Source: Stromatinia cepivora (taxonomy: Eukaryota; Ascomycota; Leotiomycetes; Helotiales; Sclerotiniaceae). From it: a stretch of DNA of 64,000 nt. Positions 1 to 10,962 of the stretch are shown one piece after another. Position 1 is the first letter of the stretch, and every line of letters begins with the position of its first letter. A program made the translations under genes and the position numbers. The notes beneath the pieces were generated by a model. It was given only the letters and a program-made list of their open reading frames with translations, had not been told where the DNA came from and did no database searches. The stretch spans positions 496,001 to 560,000 of the forward strand of contig RCTD01000022.1 in assembly GCA_014898415.1 (NCBI GenBank), given 5' to 3'.

Positions 1-737
1 TAGCAGGAGATGAAATGCAGATACTTATTCAGTCAAGTTGTAATAGATCTTGATTGATAAAAAAAATAGGAAGCACAAGCAAAGTATGTACATAAAAGGG
101 CTCGGTGAGTGCAGATCCCATACGCGAGGCCAAGAACCATTGGATCGTGAAAGGCGTTGTAGCAGAGTTTTGCTCAGTAAGCCGTTACAAAATCGCTACT
201 CCCGCGTAATATCATCAATATAGCGATTGAATTTGGTCCTCCTAACCCTCCAAATGTTGGGGCAGCTATTATCTTATGCTAGAACTTGGCAGGTACTTAA
301 AATTGTTCCTCATCCCCGGAAAAATGACTACTTTCTCGAGAGACTGGTTCTGATGTGAACTAGGTGTTTGCGGGTTCAGAGCTTGTTGGGTGATATGGAA
401 CAAATGTTTGATAATGAATTTTAGTTCAAAGACTTACACGGTGTATGGCTCGTCGTTTAAATAAGAAAAGGATGTTGTATATATATAGCCTGGAGTCTCA
501 CATCAATAGGGCGAGTGCGGTGAGGTGAGTTGTGGTGACCTCGTGAAGAAGTGCTCTGAGACCGTCTGATGCTGAGAGTATACTAACAGACGTTAGGGAT
601 GAATTCAGGCTTCGTCCATTCCATGATGAAAGTTCCACTTGGAATCATTCGAAAGACTAAACTAAAGCTCGATATCTTCTTCGAGAGCTCCAGTGCCTGG
701 CTAAATTTGGTGTTCGATATGTTACATCATGACTACT
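1..737. other. Intergenic, no gene recognised
   Basis: Normal-composition sequence without a long open frame on either strand and without recognisable protein similarity. It may belong to a gene beyond the left edge, but nothing in it supports that. Confidence 0.4.
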
Positions 738-904
738 CAGTATGCCCAGTAGTCCGGACTGCAATCCCTAAGTTTTGAACGTCTGGAAACATTTTTGATT
801 ATTTTGATGAATTTAATGTTCACAATTATTTTCAATGATAAAATTGTTTCAATATTTGAGGGTCTCTTATTGTTGGATTTGAGTGCGGACTATTGGGCAC
901 ACTG
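738..904. mobile_element. MITE-like element with imperfect terminal inverted repeats
   Basis: The left end begins CAGTATGCCCAGTAGTCCGG. The right end, read on the minus strand, begins CAGTGTGCCCAATAGTCCGC. About 25 bp match with a few mismatches, mostly transitions, and weaker similarity continues inward. The element is about 167 bp, AT-rich inside and without coding capacity, as expected of a non-autonomous DNA transposon. A related copy lies in the first intron of the M20 amidohydrolase at 6130-6312. I could not define a clean target-site duplication, so the exact ends are uncertain by a few bases. It sits about 200 bp upstream of the start codon of the next gene and could lie in its promoter or 5' UTR. 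Confidence 0.7.
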
Positions 905-1108
905 AACCCGGTATAGTCACTTTTAATCATTTGCTCGCTCCTTCCTTCTTTCTCTGCACTTTCCTTTACCACTCTTTGCTAGACGAGTGTTATAGTTATG
1001 CATTCTCTCTTTTCCTTGTCCCCTTTCTATTCTCAACCTATTTATTTGATACATTTGATTTTAACAATGTTTGGATTCCATCACTTTTGAATATTTCCGA
1101 CTTTCAAC

Positions 1109-3194
1109 ATGGATATAGACGACGACTCATTATCTTACATCAAGCACACTTATTGGTTTAAAGTAATACGGCAAATAGTTGAATCACGATGGGGCAACAG
1201 AGTGTCGGTTTTACAGCGAGACGCAATGTTTTTCAGTACTTTTCACCATATCAACACTCCATCGTATGATGATGGTGTGGCAAATCAAAGGTTCGGAAAG
1301 CCTTATAAAGATTGCTCAGAGGCTGTGAGATTCAAAGTCATGATAGAAAAGTTATGGAATGACTGTGGTAAGGCACGAAAGTTCCTTTCGGCGTACAAGG
1401 CTGATACATACAGTTGGCCGGGATCATAAACGCCAATTATACCGCGAAGGAGGGAAGCAAATGCCATGCGATTCAGCAGATGAAACGACTCCGGGAAGGG
1501 ACTTCGGCAACACCATCTGTTCTGTGCCTGCTGCATCCGAGCGTTTCTTTTTATACGTCATGGCAACATTAGAGGCTGCCCAAGAATACGCGGTCAATCG
1601 CAGTCAAAGCCTAGCTCCTAGTCACTCACCTGTAACCTCTTCGGATGAAAGGCGACCAGAAGAAACTTCTTCATACAGGGGCAATAAAAGCCCGGGGAAC
1701 CAGGAAGAATCAGATGTTGATAAACCAATGTTGATCTCCTTAAATGAAATGGAATATTCTAATAAAGAACCCTCTTCTCCGTCACATTCTCCTTTATCAT
1801 TCTCTCTACCAAAGAGGGACAATGAAAGCCCGAGGAACCAGGAAGAATCAGATGTTGATAAACCAATGTTGATTCCCTCAAATGAAACGGAACATTCTAA
1901 TAAAGAACCCTCTTCTCCGTCACATTCTCCTTTATCATTCTCTCTACCAAAGAGGGACAATGAAAGTCCGAGGAACCAGGAAGAATCAGATGTTGATAAA
2001 CCAATGTTGATTCCCTCAAATGAAACGGAACATTCTAATAAAGAACCCTCTTCTCCGTCACATTCTCCTTTATCGTTCTCTCTACCAAAGAGGGGCAATG
2101 AAAGCCCGGGGAACCAGGAAGAATCAGATGTTGAAAAACCAATGTCGATTTCCTCAAACGAAACGGAACATTCTAATAGAGAGCCCTCTTCCCCATCACA
2201 TTCTCCCCCATTATTCTCTCTACCACCGCCGTCACCTCCACGTGCACCACCCCCTCCTCTATCATTACCTCCACGACCTCCTCTCCCCTTACTCCCTCCC
2301 TCACCATCCGCTTCTAAGCCACTATCTTCTCCATCACGGCATCCTCCATTACCACATGGCATTGATATAGCAGGTCCAGGCGCTGCCTTAATAAAATCAG
2401 CCTTGATAGGCTCTGGACGAGGAACCCTAAAATATTTCCAGGACACCTTTGGGGTCTGGTTGGAGATATTTAGTGCAGAATCGGAGGACTACATTTTCTG
2501 CAGACGGCTAGATCCTTGGGGTCAATCGAAGCATGTGGAGAATCAAATGGCTTTGGATGTACTTGGTGTGTGGGTCGAGAAAGCGATGTATCGATCTCAA
2601 TGTCAATATCTGAAAGCTTTTATAGAAGAATCCATGGCAGGACATGAGATGACCTTAGAGCAGCTGCACAAAGCCGCATGCGGAGATTCTCTACTAGCTG
2701 ACAGAGGCATGTTCGAGGTGGTTCCAAGGGACGCAAAACAATCCAACCCCTTTTCTCAGTTGGCGTCGGTTCATGATTGGGCTCTCTTCAGACTACGGTA
2801 TCGAATCGAAATCACAAATTTCCACCTTGCTGGGATATTTTTAGGTAGAGGCGGAACCCATACAAAAGAATGCAGTCGCATTCTAACAGTCCTTTTGGTA
2901 ATTGAGAGGGTGGATAAGAGAGAGTACATTGTATGCAAGCCGCACAAACATCAGATGATTAATCGATATTTGGAACTTCAACGGAAAAGGTGTCAAATGG
3001 CTTTTGAAATTGTCAGCATATGGGTTGAGAAAGCAAAGTATAGCCAACAGTATATGACGGACTTTTTAGTTGAGCTCAAAGCATCAGAAGGTAATATGAC
3101 ATTAGAGGAAATCCATACAGCCGCAATGCAGTCAACTAAAGCAACCTCCATGAAGGAAACTCGGTCCAATCAGAGCAAATTTGAGGGAACTTGA
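1109..3194 (+). CDS. Repeat- and proline-rich protein with two KH-like segments
   Basis: I join two exons: 1109-1367 and 1414-3194. The 46-nt intron (1368-1413) has a GTAAGG donor, a GCTGAT branch-like site and an ACAG acceptor, and it restores the phase exactly to give 679 residues. The start is the ATG in the context CAACATGG. Residues 1-86 are globular and unrecognised. A low-complexity middle has four 46-residue repeats rich in Ser, Glu and Pro, followed by a proline-rich stretch. The C-terminal third has two similar blocks, each with a glycine loop: IGSGRG near residue 419 and LGRGG near residue 564. Each is followed by an amphipathic segment, and each block ends in a WVEKA motif and a ThrLeuGlu-x-(Leu/Ile)His motif. 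The spacing resembles degenerate KH (GXXG-loop) RNA-binding domains. The KH call is inference from pattern; the exact function is unknown. A MITE lies just upstream. Confidence 0.65.
1683..2234 (+). repeat. Four in-frame 138-bp tandem repeats
   Basis: Units begin at 1683, 1821, 1959 and 2097, with an exact period of 138 bp (46 codons). The two central units are almost identical and the outer ones are more diverged. Each encodes a unit with NQEESDVDKPM, SNETEHSN and SSPSHSP segments. The exact multiple of three keeps the frame open, so copy number can change without breaking the protein. Such arrays are prone to length polymorphism between strains. Confidence 0.95.
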
Positions 3195-3621
3195 TTAATA
3201 TTGGAAGTCGTAGATCTACCGGATGTCCAAGATCAAGGTTCATGTCACTATACACTCGAGATTAGGATGAGAAAGAATATGAAGTTTGAAATAGAGGAAG
3301 AAGAAGCCCATCATAGGTACACCTATAAGTGTGAAAATGAGATGACAAGGAGTAAGGAAATCAACACATGAAATATATTTTAATGTTAGCAATAAGATTG
3401 AACAATTGTGACAAGTACCATGTAATTATCTAGACGTAGGATAATGAATAGTCCGCACTAGCAGTTTGTTACAGAATCTATCGTTCTGAAAACAAGTTCC
3501 CCTTTCCCAAACACCACGCTAGAACGCTACAAGAAATCCGCGAACCCTGAATTCAGATAATTCAGATAGAAAACAAAACTAGAGCCCCAGCGCCTGCAAA
3601 ACAAAAACATAAGTGCATGTA
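3195..3621. other. Intergenic between convergent genes, with a TIR fragment
   Basis: This is the 3' flank shared by two convergent genes. At about 3440-3470 there is a 13-nt exact match (3447-3459, AATAGTCCGCACT) to the inner part of the MITE terminal repeat, followed after a short gap by a shared GCAGT. No partner repeat is visible within a few hundred bases, so this looks like the relic of one transposon end. Confidence 0.4.
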
Positions 3622-5458
3622 TCAAAAACCAAGAAAAGTAACACGTGGAGCATCTCCCTCCTTAGAGCACATCTCACGAATCAAAGACATATGGACCCTT
3701 GTTCCACTCAAATGCTGAATCTTCAACACCTTTTCCAAAACAATTTTGAACTTCCCAGATGAGAATTTCTCCAATATCCATTCCCGATGTATAGTATCCG
3801 AAGTTTCGATCCCTGCCATGAATAATGGCCAGTGAAGTCTTTCGTAATGTTCTTCATCGCCCTTGGCAAAAATTCTTTGAGCAATGTTCAAGAGTGATTT
3901 GAGGGCTCGTTTGACTACTTTTGGTCTTGTGTTATGATTTTCGTTTTGAGTTGTGTAGCGGAAGTGGTAGATACGTATGGCGTAATAGTAGCTGAGGATC
4001 CAATCGGCGTTGATCAGGAACCTTGGACGGGTTTCTAGATCTATTGCGGCGAGTTGGAATATGTTACTGTAGGTTTGTTCGAGCTCGCAAAATTGTTGTT
4101 CTATTGCCTCGGATGGAGGATTTTGATCGAGATCGTTGACTATTTGACACATTATTGCTGACTTCCATAATAAATCCAGTACTTCGAGGTTTTGATCATC
4201 ATCGGCAGCTTGTTCGGGCGGGTACTCCTGGTTCCAGTTCAGAGCGAGAACAGAGCGCCCCATGTTGACTATTTTGGATACATTCTTAGTGTCGGTGCAA
4301 AGATATCTCGCGAGATCCCCTCCACGGTAGCAGAAGCAAAATCCAACATCGGCGTAAAACATCCAAATCGTAACCCTAGCGAGCAGTGATTGGTCACGAA
4401 GGTGAAAGGATAATGGAGGATCTGGATCTCGCCTGTTGATTGGGTCTATATCTAAAAGACGCGCAACATGCTTTTGAACATAATCGCATACAACTCTGCT
4501 CAGGAGCATCATCGTACCAATTCCGGCATGAAGTTGACTTGATCCAAGCATATATAGAAACCAGAAAGCCGCCATGATACTTAGGTGATGTGGTGATTCT
4601 TCCTCGGAGATAGCTGTCAGTAAACGGCCAATTCCAGCTCGAAAATGCTTCTGTGCTAGGTCGTGAAGTTCAATGTTATCTTTATCTTTGAAGAACAAAT
4701 CACGAAAGGATATTGCGAGTAATAAGTGCATGATTAGAGGATCTTGCGCTCCGAGACAAAGGTATATCTGTTGAGTTGACCATGTTGGATTTTTGGTGGT
4801 GAATTTTAATGACAGTGTCTTTTCGTAGTGTTCTACGGCCCGTTTCTCTGATGGTGAGAGCTTCAATGGGTTCGAATTACGTAGACTTGGGAAATGAAGT
4901 GTGACGCAACCCTTTGCGTAATAATTATCCTGGAACACAACATTATCTCGCCCCACAAGGTCAAGAGCTCTCAAAGGTTGAAAGGGCGAATGATGGCTAA
5001 TGGTGTCAGTACGCTCGTTGCTTGAAGCTACATCGTCGAATGTCTCGAGATTAAAGCAACCTTCGGGTAAAATGAATCCATGTTCCATCGTGGGCGACCA
5101 GTCATGCATGCTCCACATGTCGGGAAATCCTTCATCCCCAACAGCATGGAGCAATTCGTCGGGATCAACTGGGGTTGAGAGTGGTAGCGATCCAACGGTA
5201 TTTGGAACAATTTGAACAGGAGCTGTTCGCTCTCTCGCTTCTCGATGCTGTCGTTCTCTTTCTTTCCTAGAGATAAATGGCTGATAAGAGCAATCTAATC
5301 CTAGACGATTGCACCTTTCACATATCGGATGTTTTTCATCGCATCTCACTCTAGCACGTCTACAAGTCATACATCCTATGGCTGATTAGATGATGACTTC
5401 CAACTATCAAAGGAAACCCACCTGATCTAGACCTGAGGCCTCTCTTAGGTTGTGTCAT
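3622..5458 (-). CDS. Zn2Cys6 fungal transcription factor
   Basis: Two exons on the minus strand, 5422-5458 and 3622-5375, are separated by a 46-nt intron (5376-5421; GTGGGT donor, CATAG acceptor, CTAATC branch site). The product is 596 residues. The tiny first exon matters: it supplies the first cysteine of the binuclear zinc cluster, which then reads GCMTCRRARVRCDE followed by CERCNRLGLDC, six cysteines in canonical spacing. A short basic linker (SRKERERQHREARER) follows. The rest is the helical fungal-specific regulatory region typical of this class, with segments such as LLLAISFRDLFF and AAFWFLYMLGSS. It should be a nuclear DNA-binding regulator. The target pathway cannot be read from the sequence, and no metabolic cluster lies next to it. 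Confidence 0.9.
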
Positions 5459-6031
5459 GGTCGAGTTTGTGTCTCTAGCTGGCCCAAAGTTCTAGGTGGG
5501 GTCCAAGTCTATCCCAAGTTGCCAAATGATTCTTGGAGGTTTTCCTTGAACAGTACTCCAACTGTGGGGACATTTATGCATAGATTTAGGACCTTTCTGA
5601 GACAGAATCAGGGCCATGATCGCTGAGGGCTGAGTTGAGCTGATGAAGTGAGGTTCAAGCAATGGCTGGTGTCACGAGCCTAAAGTGGGTCAAATACGGG
5701 CTGGTCGTCTCGACGAACCAATCAAAATGGGAGCTCGTCAATCTTGATTTTACCCCGCGATATCAATCTTTTCGGATAGAAGAGACCATAACAGCTAATT
5801 AGTTTCTGATCGCCTACTCGTCCATCGACATTGAATTGCTGGAGTTATCAAAAATTGAACCTGTTGCCTACTTGTACGCATCACACAAATCTATTATAGA
5901 TACCCCTTCATTCTCGCGGATTTCATTCCTTCATTAGTAAGCGACCCTTTGCTCCTCCCTTTTCTCCCATTCACACATCACAATCAACAATCAAGCAGTC
6001 TACCAGGACGCAAAAGAAACCACCACCGAAA
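5459..6031. promoter_or_regulatory. Divergent intergenic region between the regulator and the amidohydrolase
   Basis: About 570 bp separate the two divergent start codons, so both promoters must lie here. The amidohydrolase side has a pyrimidine-rich tract with CTCCTCCCTTTTCTCCC shortly before the start, typical of filamentous fungal leaders. I see no other conserved motif that I can name. Confidence 0.4.
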
Positions 6032-7668
6032 ATGGAGCACGCAGTTTCTATCAAAAAAGCCATAGATGGCTACGAAGATAATTTGAAAGCAATCAATCAA
6101 AAGGTAACCCTCTATTCCACATACACCTTTGTACTCAATAGTCTGGACCGCAGTCGCTCTAAAATCCTTCAACCTTGTGTTGAATGATTGGATTTTTGAG
6201 GATGGTTCAATGTTTTGATAAACTATCCATTCAAAGATTCGATAATCAGAATGATTTCAATATTCAAAAGTCCCTTATTGTTGGACTGCATTCCGGACTA
6301 TTGCACAGACTCATATATACTTATCCGTATCTCACAAATTTTAGATCCACGAAAATCCGGAGCTTGGATTCAATGAAGTAAAAGCACATGACAACATTAC
6401 ATCTATGCTCAAGGATCTAGGCTACTTTGTCACAACTGGCGCTTATGGTGTTCCAACTGCTTTCTCAGCCGAGTATGGTAGCGGAGGTCGCCTTGTCGTT
6501 TACAATGCTGAATACGATGCTCTTCCCGATATTGGGCACGCGTGTGGTCATAATCTAATTGCAACCGCCTCAATTGCATCGTTCTTGGGTCTTGCTTCTG
6601 CATTAAGACAACAAAACGTTCCAGGTCGAGTCAGACTTTTAGGGACCCCAGCTGAGGAAGGTGGTGGAGGAAAATTGAAGCTTATCGATGCAGGAGCTTA
6701 TAAAGATGTTGATGCTTGCATGATGGTTCATCCGTGTATTAGAGATCCAAGTCATGGCCGTGTCGGTTCTGCATATAGCACCACGTTGGCAAATCATAAA
6801 TTTAAGATCCATTATACGGGAAAGCCTTCACATGCTGCTATGGCACCTTGGGAGGGTATTAATGCGCTTGATGCTGTTGTTCTTGCTTACAGTGCTATCA
6901 GTGTCTTGAGACAGCAGATCAAACCTTATGAAAGAATCAATGTAAGTGTGTCGACACCTTTCTGGCTACATATACTAACCTCCTGAAAAGGGAGTGATTG
7001 AATCTGGTGGTACAAGACCAAACATCATCACGGCCAGTGCAGGATTAGTCTATTACATCCGAAGTGCTACTCTCAAAGAAGCCGATGAACTCAAAGCCAG
7101 AGCTATAAAATGTTTTGAAGGAGCTGCTATTGCAACAGGCTGTACAGTTGAGTTTGAAGAGTACGTCTGCACTTTTCACTTTCCACTTCCAAGTATATAC
7201 TAACGTTATCCAGAATAAACACATACGCCGATACACGACCCAACAAAACAATCTGCAGTCAATACGCAGAAGCCATGTCTCATCTTGATCACCCCGTTAC
7301 ATGTGACTTCAAACACATTGAAAACGCACCTGGCTCAACGGATATGGGTAAGTTCAGATGCGCACAATACTCCTACTCCATCTCTAACTATTTCATAAAA
7401 AGGCAACGTCACCTACGAATGTCCCGGCTTTCACGGCTGGTACGGAATCTCCGATACAGCTTTTAACCACACGCCTGAATTCACACAAGCAGCCGCTACC
7501 AAAGAAGCTCATGATATTACTATTGTGACGGCTAAAGCTATGGCGATCGTCGGCTGGAATGTACTTACTGATGATGATGTTGCGAAGGCTGTGAGGGCGG
7601 ATTTTGAGGAGGATAAGATTTTGAGGGAGAAACCTAAGGGTGTTGTATCTGTAGGCGGTGCTTGTTGA
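6032..7668 (+). CDS. M20-family amidohydrolase/peptidase (PM20D2-like)
   Basis: Five exons (6032-6103, 6345-6941, 6991-7160, 7214-7347, 7403-7668) give 412 residues. Introns have GTAAGT/GTACGT-type donors, and two have TACTAAC branch sites. The product has the M20 metallopeptidase order: an IHENPELGF segment right after the first splice, EYDALPDIGHACGHN carrying metal ligands, AEEGGGGK with the catalytic glutamate, and a dimerisation domain beginning near NHKFKIHYTGKPSHAAM. This is the family of aminoacylase-1-like and beta-alanyl-dipeptide hydrolases such as mammalian PM20D2. It is probably a cytosolic hydrolase of amide bonds in small molecules; the substrate is unknown. Intron 1 is 241 nt, about five times its neighbours, because it contains a MITE (6130-6312). 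Without that insert it would be about 60 nt. Confidence 0.92.
6130..6312. mobile_element. MITE copy inside intron 1 of the amidohydrolase gene
   Basis: The left end has CAATAGTCTGGACCGCAGTC and the right end, read on the minus strand, has CAATAGTCCGGAATGCAGTC. Both match the terminal repeats of the element at 738-904. Inner sequences near the right ends are also similar (CTTATTGTTGGA in both). The outermost bases have decayed, so the boundary is approximate. The intron still keeps a normal donor, branch region and acceptor outside the insertion, and the host frame is intact. Confidence 0.7.
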
Positions 7669-8332
7669 GGTGGAGGTGGTTAGTTTGATGTGGTGGAGTG
7701 ATGAGGATGGTTTTGATATTGATTTATTCTAGGATTGCAAAAGTTGATGCTCATTGAATAGGTAGATATGCCAAGTTCAACCAGGAATCTCGATTCAATG
7801 GATGGTCTCAGCTTGATCTAACTCCCTGATAAATACCATACACCGCACTGAACGATATCCTAAAGCTCCAACCATACCCAATTCTCCCCTCACAAATCAC
7901 AAGTCCCCCATCCATTTACACATCCCTACAGCCTTCAAACCCTTCATCGCACACCCACAACATCAACATCAACCCTAATCATTCAGACAAATACTCTTTC
8001 ATCCCCACAACGCAGTAAAAACTCACAAACTCATCATTCCGCATCCTTATCCCAAATAAATATCACTAATTCATCCCCATTATTCATCATTCACTATTTT
8101 CTTCACCCCTCACATACCCGCCCCAAAATGCACTTTAAAGAATATCATTGTATATCTACTTATCTAGTATCTACATCTACATCTACAATACAATTTTATT
8201 CTTGTTTATCTATAATTATCTAAAATTGTTTATTCATCCCATCTTTCGATCTCTACCGATCTCTACCGATCTTATCACGCTGTCATTTCATCTCATCTAC
8301 CCGCCATCGTCTATCCTCTATCCCCTACCCTA
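7669..8332. other. Intergenic between convergent genes
   Basis: This is 3' flank for the amidohydrolase and the broken transporter. It is C/T-rich on the plus strand from 7860 to 8340, with short simple repeats such as ATCTAC around 8150-8190. No gene was found. Confidence 0.4.
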
Positions 8333-9388
8333 TTACCCCCGATCTCTCCACCATTTCACGTCTCCAACGCACTTCAACCCCAAGCTAGGCAATTTAATCC
8401 CCACCGTCATCGCAAAAGCCAGCACACTAACGGCCAACGCAAAAATATACGCTGCTCTCAATGCTTCCGCATAAGAATCTATCACTTGATCTCTATAATG
8501 TTTTTCTAATCCTGCTACTGCTTGGACGGAGGAGCGTACTGCTTCTATGACCTATTTATTTGTTAGTTTGTATCCGGGATAAGATTTTGAAGTTGAGAAT
8601 ATGAGTGGTTATATGGAGGGAAAGCCGGAGGAAAGAAGGAAAGAAAGAAAGAAAGAAAAAAGAAAATAGTCAAAAAGCACTCCTACCTTCTCCTTATCCG
8701 GCCCCACAACATTCCCATTCAAAAACCCCACCAACGAGTTCTGCACAATCAACGAACTGAGCGCCACCCCCAAAACCTGTCCCATACTCCTCCACAACAT
8801 AAATGTCGTCGTAGCAACCGCCTGTTCCCACTGTTCACTAACAGCCAACACACTCATAAAACTTTCCTGCATTTGAAATCCTTGTCCCATACTCGTTGGA
8901 AGCAATAGTAACACGTATGCCAAATTTTGCAAGTTGCGAGTCATGGCTATGAGACCTATTGTTGAAAATGAGCCAAAATCTCTTTACACCAACACCGCCT
9001 AGAAAAGGGGATTTAAATTCTTCATCATCGTCTTCAATGGTTTCTCCAATACTCCTGATGGAGCCGGAAATTGATTTTCTTCTCGTGCTCACACGACTGG
9101 AATTTCTAGATCCTCGTTTGGGATGATGATGGATTCGAGAATTTCGAAGCATAGATAATTCTTAAAGATAGTTTCGATTCCTACAGCTGTAAATGATGTT
9201 GTTCTTGATAACATAAGGTCGAATTCATTGGGATCGACATCTGTTCCTGTTGAGTCACCATCATTGTCTACCAATACTCCTTCAATTGTTGGTGTATCGT
9301 TTCTGGTGGAAAATAGGAGTGGTGTATTCTCTGTTGCGGTATTGTTTGTGGTATTCTGGCCGCCAGCTTGATGGTTACTTTCCGTCAT
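8333..9388 (-). pseudogene. Broken MFS transporter (vacuolar/DHA2-like) with internal deletion
   Basis: Three pieces of one major-facilitator gene are recognisable in order. The N-terminal cytosolic segment starts at 9388 (TENTPLLF, a polar tail common in vacuolar MFS proteins). A second cytosolic stretch (EDDDEEFKSPFLGGV, then KRFWLIF at the start of the first membrane helix) is in another frame. The last helices follow (LAYVLLLLPTSMGQGF, AVSEQWEQAV, LGVALSSLIVQNSL), then a 135-nt intron (8552-8686) and a final exon ending at 8333. Two lesions are visible: a frameshift near 9165, with no intron signal, and a deletion/frameshift junction near 8955-8966 that joins helix 1 directly to about helix 11. 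Most membrane helices are missing, so it cannot work as a transporter. The intron contains a GAAA/TTTC microsatellite. Confidence 0.8.
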
Positions 9389-10141
9389 AATTTCTCTGTA
9401 TGAAACTATCGATAATCTTACTCACAAACAAATCGATCAAAAGAAATAAAAGTAATCAACATAGATAAAGATAGAAATGTATAAACCAACAGTTGAATCC
9501 CCCAAGCGAACTCGGAGTCACCGCCGAATCGATCAATCATTTTTTTGCAGACACCAACTTGTAGCACCTCCCACAAATCTCCTAAAAGGTAATTACTGAC
9601 AAAAGGCTTCCTCCACTTTCCTCCAGAGGTTAGAGGGAATGGAAAATATGGGATTGGGGTATTGTTCGAATGGGAACGGTGAGATAAGATTAAGTTCTTC
9701 GACATGACATGTACTCGGTTAATAGAAGGGTTCACCCAATTGAATGCACCGGATAACCGAATGCCTAAGCCTAATTAGGCGATACATGTGGGTAAGTCTT
9801 GCATTAAGTGGAAAAGGAGTAGTATTGTAAAGCTAAATATTAAGGAAACTATTTATAATGCCCTATCGGATAAAAGGCTTATATAATCAGGGAATGACCT
9901 ATTCCTGCCTCCACAGTACTTTCGAAATGAGCTCCGGGTGTTATTGAGACGGTGATTTAAAGGAATTCCCAGCCGAGATGAGACGAGATAAGATATCATA
10001 TCACGGAGCATTATCGGACTTCAACAATTTTTTGTATATATATATTTCAAAATATCTCTCATTCTAATCACTCTCTCATCTCCTCCTCCACTTCCCCTCA
10101 CCAAACAAAACAAAACAAAACACAATAACCCACAACCTACA
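9389..10141. promoter_or_regulatory. Intergenic between divergent genes
   Basis: This holds the former promoter of the broken transporter and the promoter of the amidotransferase-like gene. A 105-codon open frame on the minus strand (9418-9735) matches nothing I recognise and is left out. Near the right side there is a TATATATAT stretch at about 10036 and a C/A-rich leader with repeated AAAAC units just before the start codon at 10142. Confidence 0.4.
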
Positions 10142-10962
10142 ATGCCCCAATCACCCCTCCGCATCGCAATCCTCGAATGCGACACCCCCTTCCCAAACAC
10201 AAACGCCAAATACAACGGATACGGCGGTGTTTTCACATCGCTCCTCGAGCGGGGGGCCACCACCCTCACACCACCCATCCCAGTATCCTCTCTACAAATA
10301 ACTTCCTACGACGTCGCAACCCTTCAAGAATATCCCACCCTCTCATCTATCGACGCGATATTAATTAGTGGATCGCGATTCGCGGCTTATGATTCGGAGC
10401 CTTGGATTGTGAAATTAGTTGCGTTTGTACAGAGGATTTTGGAGCAGGGGAGGGTGAGAGTGGTGGGGATTTGTTTTGGGCATCAGATTGTGGGGAGGGC
10501 GATGGGGATGAGGGTTCAGAGGAATGAGAGGGGGTGGGAACTTAGTGTTACGGCTGTTGAGTTGACGGGGAAGGGGAAGGAGATTTTTGGGTTGGAGAGT
10601 TTGGTATATTTTCCTCGTCGTATTGCTTGAGATAAGTAAGAAATGAGGATTTGGAGCTAATATTTTGACAGAATATATTTCAAGTGCATAAAGATATGGT
10701 GTATGAATATCCTGAAGAGGTGGAACAATTAGCATATACGGATAAATGTGCAACACAGGGAATGTATATTAAAGGGAGATTAATGACGATGCAAGGACAT
10801 CCGGAGTTTACCAAGGAAATTGTGAGGGAAGTGTTGGAGGCAAGACATGCTTCGGGTATTTTTGACGATGAGACTTTCGAGGATGCAATGAGTAGGGTTA
10901 ATAAGGACCATGATGGTGTGAAAGTAGCTCAAGCTTTCTTGAAATTCATTATGGAAGATTAA
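10142..10962 (+). CDS. Class I glutamine amidotransferase-like protein
   Basis: Exons 10142-10603 and 10672-10962 join across a 68-nt intron (GTATAT donor, GCTAAT branch, GACAG acceptor) to give 250 residues. The fold is a class I (triad) glutamine amidotransferase. The nucleophile elbow is GICFGHQ with Cys111, and the other triad members are in QGHPEF (His197, Glu199). There is no synthetase domain, so this is a stand-alone member like yeast YLR126C, annotated as GMP-synthase-like amidotransferases of unknown substrate. The N-terminus RIAILECDTPFPNTNAKYNGYGGVF fits that group. Codon use is C-ending at the start of exon 1 and G/T-rich later, a local composition switch with no effect on the frame. 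Confidence 0.9.

Noticed and set aside
883..1161. A 92-codon plus-strand frame starting in the MITE end
   Set aside because: It overlaps the MITE terminus and the better-supported start at 1109, and has no recognisable features.
1622..2446. A 274-codon minus-strand frame
   Set aside because: It is the antisense of the 138-bp repeats; the periodic composition keeps it open. The plus-strand exon has spliced continuity and conserved C-terminal blocks.
3440..3470. Third MITE copy
   Set aside because: Only one end can be matched and no partner was found, so I report it only as a possible relic.
9418..9735. A 105-codon minus-strand frame next to the broken transporter
   Set aside because: No family resemblance and no splice link to the transporter.
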